From positions 124,001 through 188,000 of the forward strand of contig NZ_QJKB01000009.1 in the NCBI RefSeq assembly GCF_003201815.1: a DNA stretch of 64,000 bases, given 5' to 3'. This document shows positions 25,901 to 35,069 of the stretch, piece by piece (the stretch's first letter is position 1; each line of letters opens with the position of its first letter). The translations under genes were made by a program, and so were the position numbers. This DNA is from Undibacterium pigrum. GTDB taxonomy: Bacteria; Pseudomonadota; Gammaproteobacteria; Burkholderiales; Burkholderiaceae_D. The notes under the pieces are model-generated. The model did not search any database, was not told the origin of the DNA, and saw only the letters and a list, made by a program, of their open reading frames with translations.

Positions 25901-26231
25901 AGTCAGACTCTGCTATGCCACGTTCAGTCAGCAATTGCCGCACATGGGCGATATCTGCCAGCGCCAGTTCATGCAGCAAATCCATGAGGCGTTCGCGCAT
26001 TTCCTGAGCAGCCTTGCGGGTAAAGGTAATCGCCAATAACTCTGCGGGTTCTGCTCCAGCCAGCAAGAGACGCAACATACGCGACACCAGCAACCAGGTC
26101 TTGCCACTACCGGCACAAGCCTCTACGACGACGCTATGACGCGGGTCACATGCAGTTGCTGTGAAGTAGGCGTGGCTGACAGCCTGTCCATTGACTTCAT
26201 AAGCTTGAGAGTATTGAAGGAGTTCGCTCAT
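22914..26231 (-). CDS. UvrD-type helicase/nuclease, AddA-like (RecB-like) double-strand break repair subunit
   Basis: About 1105 aa. SF1A helicase: Walker A EACAGSGKT (about residue 38), KRVFDFADLEW, Walker B LLDEFQDTNPLQW (about 418) and DPKQSIYRFRRAEP. The C-terminus has a RecB-type nuclease motif (VWVLDYKRQLL, near 1058). With the upstream partner it should resect double-strand ends for RecA loading. Start ATG 26231 overlaps the stop of the upstream gene as TGATG, so the two are translationally coupled. The Lys of Walker A and the nuclease Asp/Lys are present. Confidence 0.93.
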   Translation of the reverse strand: MSELLQYSQAYEVNGQAVSHAYFTATACDPRHSVVVEACAGSGKTWLLVSRMLRLLLAGAEPAELLAITFTRKAAQEMRERLMDLLHELALADIAHVRQLLTERGIAESDLQNVIPLARGLYEKVLSSPQSLSLDTFHSWFGRLIQLAPLASGVPHGFTLVEASGDIQREAYGQLMQMPAQEEHAEIKEALLFLYQEIGDFNAREMLEAFLDKRAEWWASNQQIELGGPLDWLRDLCGADLYQDARLSIWEDAQLYQRIAHMALVLGQGSKNNQTNASKIEQGLTDGPSLDAFAMICDGFINGQGNIRSHNVKVKALIASIEKHLGPDQINAFEDECEAIVQALQQLQKRSAEKMVMQVNEALFAVGAAYLECYQSLKSDQRVFDFADLEWQAYRLLSNEEYAAYLHSRLDARYKHILLDEFQDTNPLQWGIVQAWLEAYGDDGAKPSVFVVGDPKQSIYRFRRAEPRVFTAAQNMLAAQGARVLRTNQTRRNAPAIVDVLNVSMHGNPLFHAQTTASDADGAVWRLPLIGMVVSGDTEEISEEEAAPSRFPLRNPLTTPLEEAENQQRYEEGKQVAQALLGLRAAQGADNFHWSDVMLLVKRRTHLSAYEKALREAGIPFVSSRRGGLLDALEVLDLIALLNFLMTPGDNRALAHVLKSPIMAASDEDLIALAIRDEMTWWKRLQALALVSTQDGSCPVLQRAASLLQQWMEASYYLPVHDLLDRILHQGEVLQRYAQASSVAQRSQVMGNIHSFTELALNLDAGRYPSLPKFIAALSALRRGGDSDAPDESAVDSAADAVRILTIHSAKGLEAKIVVMLDANHSESMKDKIGVLCQWPLQAGEERHFSVFGKKDQRGAARDRFFALEEAQATQENWNLLYVAITRAKQILILSGVQSGKKQLTPSWYGYLDHVEEKLPDAANIENEIQENQSFSMAVFEPPAMPAEELVLEVSSDEQLEGIALHTLMERLSNNAKSWPIAVPDAETIAAWLPCSSTVAAVIRKQAECIFSNSALQKFYDAAAYIYARNEMDVLVEKKLLRLDRVVVFSHEVWVLDYKRQLLPGQEAGYRQQLLAYVYALNQVFSDKTVHAALILSDGTLIDLL

Positions 26232-28981
26232 CACCATGCCCCCTTGCGACAGAGGCCACGCATTTCACAATACTGGCAATTTGCTTCTACACCGTGGGCT
26301 GGCAAGCTTGCACCTTTCTGTATGGATGACATGCTGGTTTTAATCGCCAGTGCCAGCTCTGAAACCCAGCGCTCAAAATCGTCAGCAGCGACATCTCCAG
26401 CCTTGCCCTGGCTCAGTTCCAGCGCCACATAATTGCCTGAGCTGACAGGCAAATCCGTCAAGAGTCCGTAGAACGGCAATTGATGATCTTCACCTTCCTT
26501 GAGTCTCCTGCGCAAATCCATCAAGTTTTTAGTCTTGTAATCGAGTACTGCCACTTCACCATTCATATTTCTGTCTATGCGGTCTATGCGACCTTTCAGC
26601 ATGATCTGGCCGCCCTGCCATTCCAGCGTCTTTTCATTCTTGATTTCACCCATGTCAAACTGCCAGCCAGCTTCTTCATGCGCCTGCATCCAGGCGACAT
26701 AAGCGGGGATAACTTTATCCCAGCGCACGCTATAAGCAAGTGCCGCTGGGCTTTTTTGCAAGACATCAGCAAAAAAATCGGCGGAGATATTGCGCAGTAA
26801 AGCTTCTTTATCCACACCAGGCTGATTGACTTGAACAGCTTTCAACTCTTCATGATAACGCTTGAGGATGGCATGCAGCCAGTCGCCATAGTCACGCTTT
26901 TCCGGCATATCTGACAGTTCATCCAGAGCACTCAACCCCAGCATGCGCCCGGCAAAAAACTGATAAGGACACACCACCAGGCTGGTGTAGGCACTGGCGG
27001 ATAAAGTTGCAGGCAACAACGCAGCCGCAGAGGGCGTGGGCATATGCTGAGAGCTGGCGTGCATTATCCTGGCTGGCAAATCCAGGGGATGGCTGTCCAG
27101 CACGCCTTGTTGGGTACGTTCCAGTGTCAGACCCAATTGCTCCAGCCAGGGACTGACGGGATTATGTTCGCCATTCAGGCTACCCTGCCAGGATAAAACG
27201 ATATCAGTATTACTCAGCAATAACTCGGCAAAATCACGCAATTGCTGTTGCTGGCGCGACTCGCGGGTTTCCAGTCCGCATTCGCGTCTGACTGCATTTG
27301 CAAAAAACAAAATCTCACTGGCTTGCGATGGCAGGTGTGATGCATCTGCTCCCACCAGTAACACCGCATCAAAGGGACGCAGGCGTGCACCATTCAGCGG
27401 CAACATGACAACACGTTTATCGGTATGTGCATATACAAATGCCGTGCTCTCCAGTTGCAGGTTCATCAGGGCGCGCCACTCAGCAAAGGTGAATGGGGTT
27501 TTCAAGTCCTGGCAGGCAAGCTGCAATTTCTGTAGCAATTGTATGATTTGCGCGCCAGCCGGGTCTGCCTGAAAGGCATTGAACATAGAGAGGTCAAAGA
27601 ACACCTGCAAGCTCAGCGCACTCCATTCAGACAGGCTGCGCCTGCCGGTGAAATTGCCCGCCTGCCGGGACATGGACCTGATCCAGCGGCTGGCTGGCCC
27701 GGTATCCTTGCCAGCATCCAGCGCGGCCAATACCGATTCCCAACCACCCAGCACATTGGCGCGACGCAAGACCAGCTCTATGCGCATGACCATGTCGGCC
27801 TTGGCAGCAATGGCATCCTGTTCAGGCCCAGTATTGTCAGTATCTTTCCAAAGCAGATAAGGTGACTTCAAGAAGTCCAGCAAGGCCATGGTATCGGCCC
27901 GCGTGGTCACCACTTCCAGCCAGGCTGCGATGGCTGCCGCAGCGCGGGTGGTAGACAACTTCCAGCCGGTTTCATCGGCCACCATGATCTGTGCGCGTTC
28001 CAGCAAGGCGCGTATGCGCCGGGAGACGACTCGGTCTTGCGCCACCACGGCCACGCTTTGCTTACCAGCCTGCAGCCAGTTGATGATGGTTTGCGCACCC
28101 TGCACCGCCTCATCTTCCAGCGACGTGGCGCGACACAGGCGTATATAGGAAGTGTCTACATATTCAGTCAGCGCCTGCTGATGCTGGCTGCCGGTATCCT
28201 GCAAACCCGGCCAGGCATGGTAATACGGTTGCGGCAAGGTATGCGCGCGCCAGTCCAGGCTGATTTGCAATACACTTTGTTTCTTTGCCCAGGCTTGCAA
28301 GAAAGCCTGCTCCATGGGATTGGGAAGGGTGGGCGCTATCCACAGCAAAGGCTCGCTGGCCTGCGTGGCAATTTGCAATAACTGGGCATAACGTTTTACT
28401 TGCGGGTCATTGCCATCGAGCTGGCTCTGCCAGACTGACCACACCAGTTGCGTTTCTTCTGACAATAAGGCCTGTGCAGGCGCGGGCAATTGCGCCAGTG
28501 CAGCCTGCCAGTCTTTTTCCAGCTTGCTTTTATCCTTGCCCACGGTGGGTAATAAGACAGCAGTCAATTCATCTGACAGCGTCAGCAGGGTCTGTGCCAG
28601 CGGCAATAAATCAGTATTGCGGCGCGCACCAAATAATTTCTTTAACCAGGGATGTTGCCGCAATTCAGCATACAAACCCATCAGTCTTTCACTGGCATCA
28701 CCACCGGCGTTATTTTGCAGTGCAGCATCCGGTGCCTGCATTTCCAGCAGGGCAAACAGGGTCTGTATGCGTGGAGGGATGAAATTACCCTGCAATACCG
28801 TCCCCAGCGCCTTTAACAGCAGGTGAGCATGTTGATACGTAGGTACGATAACGCGGACGGCGGAAAAATCCCGCTCTTGCTGACGTCCCCAGCCCTGCTC
28901 TCTGGCAGAGCGCAAAAAAGCCTGGGCAGCCTGTTGCCAGAATAGCGGGCCGGCGGGTATCAGTTGGGGGGTATGTAGCAT
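26231..28981 (-). CDS. AddB-like PD-(D/E)XK nuclease subunit
   Basis: 916 aa partner of the helicase gene downstream. The N-terminal half is an inactivated helicase-like region. The C-terminus has the RecB-family nuclease GRIDRIDRNMNGEVAVLDYKTK (about 795-816). Cysteines at VVCPYQFFAGRM (about 670) and the terminal CQYCEMRGLC fit the four-Cys iron-sulfur staple of AddB-type nucleases. Probably transcribed from the gap before trxA (28982-29259). Confidence 0.9.
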   Translation of the reverse strand: MLHTPQLIPAGPLFWQQAAQAFLRSAREQGWGRQQERDFSAVRVIVPTYQHAHLLLKALGTVLQGNFIPPRIQTLFALLEMQAPDAALQNNAGGDASERLMGLYAELRQHPWLKKLFGARRNTDLLPLAQTLLTLSDELTAVLLPTVGKDKSKLEKDWQAALAQLPAPAQALLSEETQLVWSVWQSQLDGNDPQVKRYAQLLQIATQASEPLLWIAPTLPNPMEQAFLQAWAKKQSVLQISLDWRAHTLPQPYYHAWPGLQDTGSQHQQALTEYVDTSYIRLCRATSLEDEAVQGAQTIINWLQAGKQSVAVVAQDRVVSRRIRALLERAQIMVADETGWKLSTTRAAAAIAAWLEVVTTRADTMALLDFLKSPYLLWKDTDNTGPEQDAIAAKADMVMRIELVLRRANVLGGWESVLAALDAGKDTGPASRWIRSMSRQAGNFTGRRSLSEWSALSLQVFFDLSMFNAFQADPAGAQIIQLLQKLQLACQDLKTPFTFAEWRALMNLQLESTAFVYAHTDKRVVMLPLNGARLRPFDAVLLVGADASHLPSQASEILFFANAVRRECGLETRESRQQQQLRDFAELLLSNTDIVLSWQGSLNGEHNPVSPWLEQLGLTLERTQQGVLDSHPLDLPARIMHASSQHMPTPSAAALLPATLSASAYTSLVVCPYQFFAGRMLGLSALDELSDMPEKRDYGDWLHAILKRYHEELKAVQVNQPGVDKEALLRNISADFFADVLQKSPAALAYSVRWDKVIPAYVAWMQAHEEAGWQFDMGEIKNEKTLEWQGGQIMLKGRIDRIDRNMNGEVAVLDYKTKNLMDLRRRLKEGEDHQLPFYGLLTDLPVSSGNYVALELSQGKAGDVAADDFERWVSELALAIKTSMSSIQKGASLPAHGVEANCQYCEMRGLCRKGAW

Positions 28982-29259
28982 TAAGAAAGTGATGGTTTTA
29001 CCTGAAGAGCAAGTATACTATGCGACTGCCCATGCATTTTGGCGGCAAGCATGACACTTTTCTAAAAAATAGGTTATTATCTACTGCATAGCCAACCACG
29101 CCTGACTCATTTTGTTTTAGTCACGGTGCAGCACTATTCAACACCATTGAATTCGTGACTATCACCCCCAGATTCAAATCAGAATGCGGCGCTGTCCCAA
29201 ATTACCGACATTCAGTGGCGCTGTTACCCCTTAAATTTTTCCCTCTCGTTGAGGATTCC

Positions 29260-29586
29260 ATGAGCGAAAACATCAAATATGTAAGCGATGCTTCATTCGA
29301 AGCAGACGTATTAAACTCTAACGTACCTGTATTGGTCGATTTCTGGGCTGAGTGGTGTGGTCCTTGCAAGATGATCGCCCCTATTCTGGAAGAAGTTGCC
29401 AAAGAATATGATGGCAAGATCATTGTTGCAAAGATGGACGTAGATGCAAATCAGGCAATTCCTGCCAAGTTTGGTATCCGTGGTATCCCTACCCTGATCC
29501 TGTTCAAGGGTGGTAATGTAGCAGCTCAAAAAGTAGGCGCATTGGCAAAAGGCCAATTAACCTCTTTCATTGACAGTAATATTTAA
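29260..29586 (+). CDS. trxA: Thioredoxin 1
   Basis: 108 aa dithiol oxidoreductase. Active site WCGPCK with Cys33 and Cys36, cis-Pro loop RGIPTLILF. Start chosen at [10 protein letters not shown] (29260), with GAGGA just upstream; an in-frame extension back to 29155 has no family similarity. Located directly before rho, an arrangement conserved in many proteobacteria. Confidence 0.97.
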   Translation: MSENIKYVSDASFEADVLNSNVPVLVDFWAEWCGPCKMIAPILEEVAKEYDGKIIVAKMDVDANQAIPAKFGIRGIPTLILFKGGNVAAQKVGALAKGQLTSFIDSNI

Positions 29587-29824
29587 GGTATTATTGCGGT
29601 CTGAAACTTTAAAGCTGTGAACAACATGATTGTTTGCAGCTTTAAAATTCAAAATACGAGACAGCTGCCCCGGTTGATGACCCTCAACTGCTGCATGCAA
29701 ATTCAGACCTGAATTACAAATATTAAATAAAACGAAACCAAGACAGAAATTCTTTCTATCCTGTTTAATCCGTAGTTCCTCTGCTCACTCCCCCACCCCA
29801 TAATCCCATCCCGGGACACTCACC

Positions 29825-31087
29825 ATGCATCTATCTGAACTAAAGGCCTTACACGTATCCGCTTTATTGGAAATGGCCATAGGACTCGATATCGATAACG
29901 CTGCGCGTATGCGTAAGCAGGAATTGATGTTTGCAATCCTCAAAAAACGTGCAAAATCAGGCGAACAAATTTTTGGCGATGGCGCCCTCGAAGTATTGCC
30001 TGACGGCTTTGGCTTCCTGCGCTCGCCAGATGCCAGTTACATGGCCTCGACTGATGACATCTATATCTCTCCTTCGCAAATCCGCCGTTTCAATCTGCAT
30101 ACTGGCGATTCCATCGAAGGTGAAGTGCGTACACCAAAAGATGGTGAACGTTATTTTGCATTGGTGAAGGTGGACAAGGTCAATGGCGAATCGCCTGAAG
30201 CCTCCAAGCACCGCATCCTGTTTGAAAATCTGACGCCGCTGCACCCGAACAAGGTATTGACACTCGAACGCGAAATGCGCGGCGAAGAAAATACCACCGG
30301 CCGCATCATCGACATGATCGCCCCTATTGGCCGTGGCCAACGCGGTTTGCTGGTAGCGTCACCAAAATCCGGTAAGTCCGTCATGCTGCAACACGTGGCA
30401 CACGCGATTACCACCAATCACCCTGACGTTACTCTCATCGTTTTGCTGATCGATGAACGTCCGGAAGAAGTGACCGAGATGCAGCGTTCGGTACGCGGTG
30501 AAGTGGTCGCATCGACTTTCGATGAACCAGCTACCCGTCACGTACAAGTTGCTGAAATGGTGCTGGAAAAAGCCAAGCGCCTGGTAGAAATGAAAAAAGA
30601 CGTGGTCATCCTGCTGGATTCCATCACCCGTCTGGCACGCGCTTACAATACCGTCATCCCTGCTTCTGGCAAGGTATTGACTGGTGGTGTGGACGCAAAC
30701 GCACTGCAACGTCCAAAACGCTTCTTCGGTGCAGCACGTAATGTAGAAGAAGGCGGCTCACTGACCATCATCGCGACAGCCCTGATCGAAACCGGCAGCC
30801 GTATGGATGACGTGATCTATGAAGAATTCAAAGGCACGGGCAATATGGAAGTTCATCTGGAACGCCGCCTTGCTGAAAAACGCGTCTACCCAGCCATCAA
30901 CCTCAACAAATCCGGCACCCGTCGTGAAGAATTGCTGATCAAGCCGGATCAGTTGCAGAAGATCTGGATCTTGCGCAAATTGCTGTATAGCATGGACGAG
31001 ATCGAAGCGATGGAGTTCATCCTCGACAAGATGAAAGCCACGAAAAACAACGCAGAGTTTTTTGAAATGATGCGTAGAGGCGGTTAA
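29825..31087 (+). CDS. rho: Transcription termination factor Rho
   Basis: 420 aa hexameric RNA-dependent ATPase. N-terminal helix bundle [21 protein letters not shown]-binding cold-shock domain ([12 protein letters not shown]), Walker A ASPKSGKS (about 178-185), Walker [16 protein letters not shown] and the Q/R loops downstream. Usual length and order. The 238-base leader after trxA is A/T-rich and probably carries its own regulation, since Rho usually autoregulates. Confidence 0.98.
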   Translation: MHLSELKALHVSALLEMAIGLDIDNAARMRKQELMFAILKKRAKSGEQIFGDGALEVLPDGFGFLRSPDASYMASTDDIYISPSQIRRFNLHTGDSIEGEVRTPKDGERYFALVKVDKVNGESPEASKHRILFENLTPLHPNKVLTLEREMRGEENTTGRIIDMIAPIGRGQRGLLVASPKSGKSVMLQHVAHAITTNHPDVTLIVLLIDERPEEVTEMQRSVRGEVVASTFDEPATRHVQVAEMVLEKAKRLVEMKKDVVILLDSITRLARAYNTVIPASGKVLTGGVDANALQRPKRFFGAARNVEEGGSLTIIATALIETGSRMDDVIYEEFKGTGNMEVHLERRLAEKRVYPAINLNKSGTRREELLIKPDQLQKIWILRKLLYSMDEIEAMEFILDKMKATKNNAEFFEMMRRGG

Positions 31088-31115
31088 GTTTCCGCCCCTG
31101 TTTTCAGGCTAAAAA

Positions 31116-31146
31116 AGCCGTCACTTTTGTGGCGGCTTTTTTATTT
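31116..31146 (+). terminator. Terminator after rho
   Basis: Stem AGCCGTCAC-TTTT-GTGGCGGCT (one G-T pair) followed by a T-rich tract. Confidence 0.85.
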
Positions 31147-31180
31147 TTACTCTGGCAGAATGGCTTATTAGAATGCTTTG

Positions 31181-31519
31181 CTAAGCTACAGCTTTCAACA
31201 AGACTATCGTCACCAGAAAAGAAGTATTGCTGATCGCCACGACTGCATGCCGCAAACCGGCCGCAAGATACAGCAAGTCACCGGCATGCATGGTCTTTGG
31301 TCCCGCCTGTAATTCAACTTGTACTTCACCAGAAAGGCACTGTATGGTGATGGGGCCATGGACGTGATGCGAAGGCAGGCTCTTTCCCTGCATCAGGTTC
31401 ATGAGGATGACTTCAAGATGCTCGTCTTTAAACAAGGCGTGCGCCGGTACAGCCAGCAATTGCCCTTCAGGTGCCAGCAAGTTGCTTACTTCTCCTGAGT
31501 GTAAATGTGGCGTGGCCAT
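31181..31519 (-). CDS. Cupin-domain protein
   Basis: 112 aa single-domain cupin: GKSLPSHHVHGPITIQCLSGEVQVEL (motif 1, metal-binding His cluster) and AGDLLYLAAGLRHAVVAI (motif 2). Follows the DUF2249 gene and qNOR on the same strand, so it is probably part of the nitric-oxide response. Small cupins and DUF2249 proteins often accompany NO-reductase genes; the ligand is unknown. Confidence 0.82.
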   Translation of the reverse strand: MATPHLHSGEVSNLLAPEGQLLAVPAHALFKDEHLEVILMNLMQGKSLPSHHVHGPITIQCLSGEVQVELQAGPKTMHAGDLLYLAAGLRHAVVAISNTSFLVTIVLLKAVA

Positions 31520-31570
31520 TTTATTTCTCCTCCTATTGCAATCAGACTCAGTGACATGTTCAGCAATGAA

Positions 31571-31834
31571 CTAAGTTGCCACATGAAAATCAATAATGAT
31601 TTCACCTGGCGCCTGGGACACATAAGCCATTTTCACACCTGTGCCAAAGTGTTGCTCAATCTGAGCCAGCAATGGCAAGGGATTATGATCATTGCAAAAA
31701 CGCATGGTTTCCCCAGACTTTAATGCCGACAAGGCACCAAAAATCGCTGCATGACGAAAACGCTTGGCAACGCCACGCGCATCAAATTCATACACGCCTT
31801 CAGCCAATACGGGAATGGAACAATCGTGAACCAT
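31571..31834 (-). CDS. DUF2249 domain protein
   Basis: 87 aa. Typical DUF2249 features: an N-terminal VYEFDARG, a GETMRFCNDHNPLPLLAQIEQHFG stretch where the conserved DHDP-like motif reads NDHNPLPL, and a C-terminal beta hairpin. The fold is SirA/TusA-like. Members cluster with NO and nitrite metabolism genes; function undefined. Confidence 0.8.
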   Translation of the reverse strand: MVHDCSIPVLAEGVYEFDARGVAKRFRHAAIFGALSALKSGETMRFCNDHNPLPLLAQIEQHFGTGVKMAYVSQAPGEIIIDFHVAT

Positions 31835-31935
31835 GATGAAACTCCTTTTAATATAGATGAAAATAAGCAGAAATCACAGGGAGAGTCATTGCTGCCCTCC
31901 CTTAAATGAATAACCAAGAAATAACCAAAAAATGA

Positions 31936-34224
31936 CTAAGCCTTGCTGGAAACTTTGGCGTAGCTCATATCAGCTGCGTTCGTTTGTACAGGCTTTCTTC
32001 CTGTCAACAGGCGCAAGGCAAATACAGCCAGGCAAACGACACCAATCGAGAACACGATGTCACCGGGAACCCGCATCCACACCAGGGTTTCCATGAAGTG
32101 CGAATGGATGACTTCTGGTGAACGTGCAAACCACATGCCTTTGGTAATACTTGCTACAGCCTGATAAATGCCCGCTGGTACCAGCGACATGAACACCATC
32201 ATTGCCAGCCCTATATTGAGCAACCAGAACATCGCTTGCAATAATTTATCGGACCAGAGAGCACGATCAGACAAGCCTCTCAGGCAGAACAGCAGCAAGC
32301 CTATGCCCAGCATGCCGTAGACACCAAACAACGCGGCATGACCATGTGCAGCAGTCATATTCAAACCTTGCATGTAGTACAGCGCAAGCGGCGTATTGAT
32401 GGAAAATCCGAGCAAGCCTGCGCCAACGGTGTTCCAGAACCCAACGGCAATAAAGCACAGTATCGACCACTTGTAGGCCTGCACCCAGGGTGCAGCTTTT
32501 GAACGCTGATAGTTACGGAAAGCTTCGACACCTATCATTGCCAGTGGCACAACCTCCAGCGCAGAGAACATGGCACCAATCGCGATGACAAAAGTCGGTG
32601 TCCCTGTGAAATACAGGTGATGCAAGGTTCCCAGGATACCGCCGAACAGGAAGACTATGGTTTCCAGAATAATCGCACTATTAGCCGTTGCTGCACGTAT
32701 CAAGCCCAGGCGGGTGAACAACAAGGCGATCACTGCGGTGGCGAACACTTCAAAGAAGCCTTCTACCCACAGATGTACCAACCACCAGCGCCAGTACTCA
32801 ATCATCGAATAGTGGGTATGTGGCCCCCAGGTCAGGGATGTGGCGTAGAAACCACCTATACACATTGCTGCCAGGAATACCATCGCAATCAGGCCACGGC
32901 TCTCGGACGGTTTTTTCAGTGCTGGTAATAAGCCACGCCCCAGCAAGGTCACCCAGAACAACAAACCGATGAATAAAAGTATTTGCCAGACCCGGCCCAT
33001 GCTGGTGAACTCCAGCCCCTGATTACCTATCCAGAAACTGAATTCATTACCTTTGTGTTGCAGACTACCCAGCCAGCCAAATGCTGTAGAGCCGACAACG
33101 ATAAAGAGCAAGGCATAGAACAGGACATTGACACCAAGTTTTTGAAATTTAGGCTCATGACCTGAAATGGCAGGCGCTATATACAGGCCAGTCGCCAGCC
33201 AGGCAGTGGCAATCCACAGCACGGCAAATTGTGTATGTATCGTGCGGCTGACAGTGAACGGCAGTATGTCTGCCAGCGGAAAGCCAAAGAAACTATGCCC
33301 TTCGACAGCATAGTGGGCAGTAATCACCCCCATGCCGACTTGCGCCAGTATCAGACCTATGACGACATAGAAATATTTCCTGGTTGCCTGCATTGAAGGT
33401 GTGGGCTTCAGGTCAAACAAGGGGTCGGCTTTGGGAGGTACCGGGTCACCCTCTTCCTTGTTGATGGAATGATAGAAAATCATACCGGCAATGGCAGCGA
33501 TCATCAGTATGATACTGGCGATGGACCAGATACCAGCTCCGGCAGTCGGCGTATTGTCCACCAGCGGTTCATGCGGCCAATTGCTGGTATAGCTAAGATC
33601 CTTTGCGCCTGGCCTGTCTGTAGCCGCAGACCATGCTGACCAAAAGAAGAATGCAGGCAGTGCTTGCAAATCCTTAATTTCTGGCAAAGTACCCCGGTTC
33701 ATTGCATATTGTTCGCGCAACTTTTCCAGCGAAGGATCATTACCAAACAGGGCAATATAATGTTGCGCAACTTGCCGGACAGCCTTGGCGCGGTCGGCGC
33801 TGAGCGTGATCACATTAGTAGATGCTTCGTAAGTATTGCTCCGCATTTCCAGCTTCAGGCGCGCTTTCAACTCTGCCTGATGCCCTGGTTTCAGTTGGTC
33901 AAACGATGTCCGTGCTTCCTTTTGTGCCCAGATTTCCAGCAGGGCCAAAGATTCACGATGTAACCAGTCGGCAGACCAGTCTGGTGCGACATAACTGCCA
34001 TGCCCCCATACCGAACCTAATTGCTGCCCACCTGCAGATAACCAGGCTTCCTGACCGAGCGGTACCTGTCCGTCTGCAAATATGACTGTGCCATCGTTAC
34101 TGATGACTTGTTTGGGAATAGGCGGTGCCGTCAGATAAATTTCCGTGCCTACCCAGCCCAGGACGGCAAAGGACATGACACAGATGATGGCGAGCCAAGT
34201 CCAGAGTTTACGCGTGGCATGCAT
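31936..34224 (-). CDS. norZ: Quinol-dependent nitric oxide reductase (qNOR)
   Basis: 762 aa inner-membrane enzyme reducing NO to N2O with quinol electrons. The N-terminal region (about 200 aa) is a cytochrome c-like domain without a CxxCH heme site, fused to the heme-copper-oxidase-like core with about 12 further membrane helices. That fusion is the mark of qNOR rather than cNOR. Conserved His-rich helices include VEGHSFFGFPLADILPFTVSRTIHTQFAVLW and HLWVEGFFEVFATAVIALLF. Divergent from nsrR with three NsrR-like sites between them, so expression should rise when NO destroys the NsrR cluster. Probably detoxification rather than full denitrification, since no nitrite-reductase gene is in the window. 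Confidence 0.95.
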   Translation of the reverse strand: MHATRKLWTWLAIICVMSFAVLGWVGTEIYLTAPPIPKQVISNDGTVIFADGQVPLGQEAWLSAGGQQLGSVWGHGSYVAPDWSADWLHRESLALLEIWAQKEARTSFDQLKPGHQAELKARLKLEMRSNTYEASTNVITLSADRAKAVRQVAQHYIALFGNDPSLEKLREQYAMNRGTLPEIKDLQALPAFFFWSAWSAATDRPGAKDLSYTSNWPHEPLVDNTPTAGAGIWSIASIILMIAAIAGMIFYHSINKEEGDPVPPKADPLFDLKPTPSMQATRKYFYVVIGLILAQVGMGVITAHYAVEGHSFFGFPLADILPFTVSRTIHTQFAVLWIATAWLATGLYIAPAISGHEPKFQKLGVNVLFYALLFIVVGSTAFGWLGSLQHKGNEFSFWIGNQGLEFTSMGRVWQILLFIGLLFWVTLLGRGLLPALKKPSESRGLIAMVFLAAMCIGGFYATSLTWGPHTHYSMIEYWRWWLVHLWVEGFFEVFATAVIALLFTRLGLIRAATANSAIILETIVFLFGGILGTLHHLYFTGTPTFVIAIGAMFSALEVVPLAMIGVEAFRNYQRSKAAPWVQAYKWSILCFIAVGFWNTVGAGLLGFSINTPLALYYMQGLNMTAAHGHAALFGVYGMLGIGLLLFCLRGLSDRALWSDKLLQAMFWLLNIGLAMMVFMSLVPAGIYQAVASITKGMWFARSPEVIHSHFMETLVWMRVPGDIVFSIGVVCLAVFALRLLTGRKPVQTNAADMSYAKVSSKA

Positions 34225-34318
34225 GGCGTGTTTCCTTATTGGTGAAGTGAAAAATTAGCTGATCCAAGGCTATGTTTCATCCGACTGAATTTGCCGGTGA
34301 AACAAGTTTGATTCATTA

Positions 34319-34448
34319 AAGATTCATTTTATATGCATGTATTTAAAGATACAAATTAAATGAATGTTTAATGCAAAACCCTTGATGAAGATCAAATTTC
34401 CAGAATAAATCAGGCAAGGCCTATTAACATCTATACTATATGTATCTT
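34319..34448. promoter_or_regulatory. Three candidate NsrR operators
   Basis: Three 23-bp inverted repeats of the NsrR type (AAGAT..AT/T..AT....ATCTT): 34319-34341 (arms AAGATTCAT and ATGCATGTA), 34346-34368 (AAGATACAA and GAATGTT) and 34426-34448 (AACATCTAT and ATGTATCTT). Two lie near the qNOR promoter side and one close to nsrR, so both repression and autoregulation are plausible. Confidence 0.7.
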
Positions 34449-34534
34449 AATAGGCTATTGAATTGGCTATTGAAATAAAGAGACATGCTTTGAGCAAGCA
34501 CTCTTATTCGCAAAGACAGGCTTTTGGAATAAAT

Positions 34535-34987
34535 ATGAGATTAACCGCATTCACCGACTACACTTTGCGCACCCTGATTTATCTGGCACAACATGAGGAC
34601 AGGCTGGTTACCATCCAGGAAATTGCTGAGCTGCACAGCATTTCAAAGAGCCATCTGACCAAGGTTGTCCATCAGTTGGGGATGTCAAACAAAGTGGAGA
34701 CCATACGTGGTCGTCACGGAGGTTTGAAACTGAATCTGCCGCCCGAAAAGATTAATATTGGAGAAATTGTCCGCAATACAGAAACTGACTTTGATATGGC
34801 AGAGTGCTTTGATAGCAGCAACAATACCTGTTCTTACTCCGGTTCCTGTAATTTGAAAGGCGTATTAAGCAATGCTACAGCATCATATCTGTCTGTTCTG
34901 GATGCAGTGACGCTGGCAGATCTGGTGGCAAAGAAAAATACCAGCAAGGTACAAGTTTATCCGCGCAAGAAAAAACAGCAGGATTAA
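34535..34987 (+). CDS. nsrR: Rrf2-family NO sensor repressor NsrR
   Basis: About 150 aa. Start at MRLTAFTDYTLRTLIYLA (34535), the standard NsrR opening; upstream in-frame codons are not conserved. The helix-turn-helix runs about residues 25-47 (IQEIAELHSISKSHLTKVVHQL). Three cysteines at 91, 99 and 105 ligate the iron-sulfur cluster that reacts with NO. Divergent from qNOR. Confidence 0.93.
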   Translation: MRLTAFTDYTLRTLIYLAQHEDRLVTIQEIAELHSISKSHLTKVVHQLGMSNKVETIRGRHGGLKLNLPPEKINIGEIVRNTETDFDMAECFDSSNNTCSYSGSCNLKGVLSNATASYLSVLDAVTLADLVAKKNTSKVQVYPRKKKQQD

Positions 34988-35008
34988 CAAGTTCAAATAT
35001 CTCCTTAT

Positions 35009-35039
35009 AAAAAAAGGGCTCCAATCTGCATTGGAGCCC
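35009..35039 (-). terminator. Terminator of the RND efflux operon
   Basis: Perfect 10-bp stem GGGCTCCAAT/ATTGGAGCCC with a 4-base loop, followed on the minus strand by seven T. May also stop nsrR transcription on the plus strand. Confidence 0.85.
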
Positions 35040-35069
35040 AATTTTCATACTTCATTCTGCTACCGTTTT

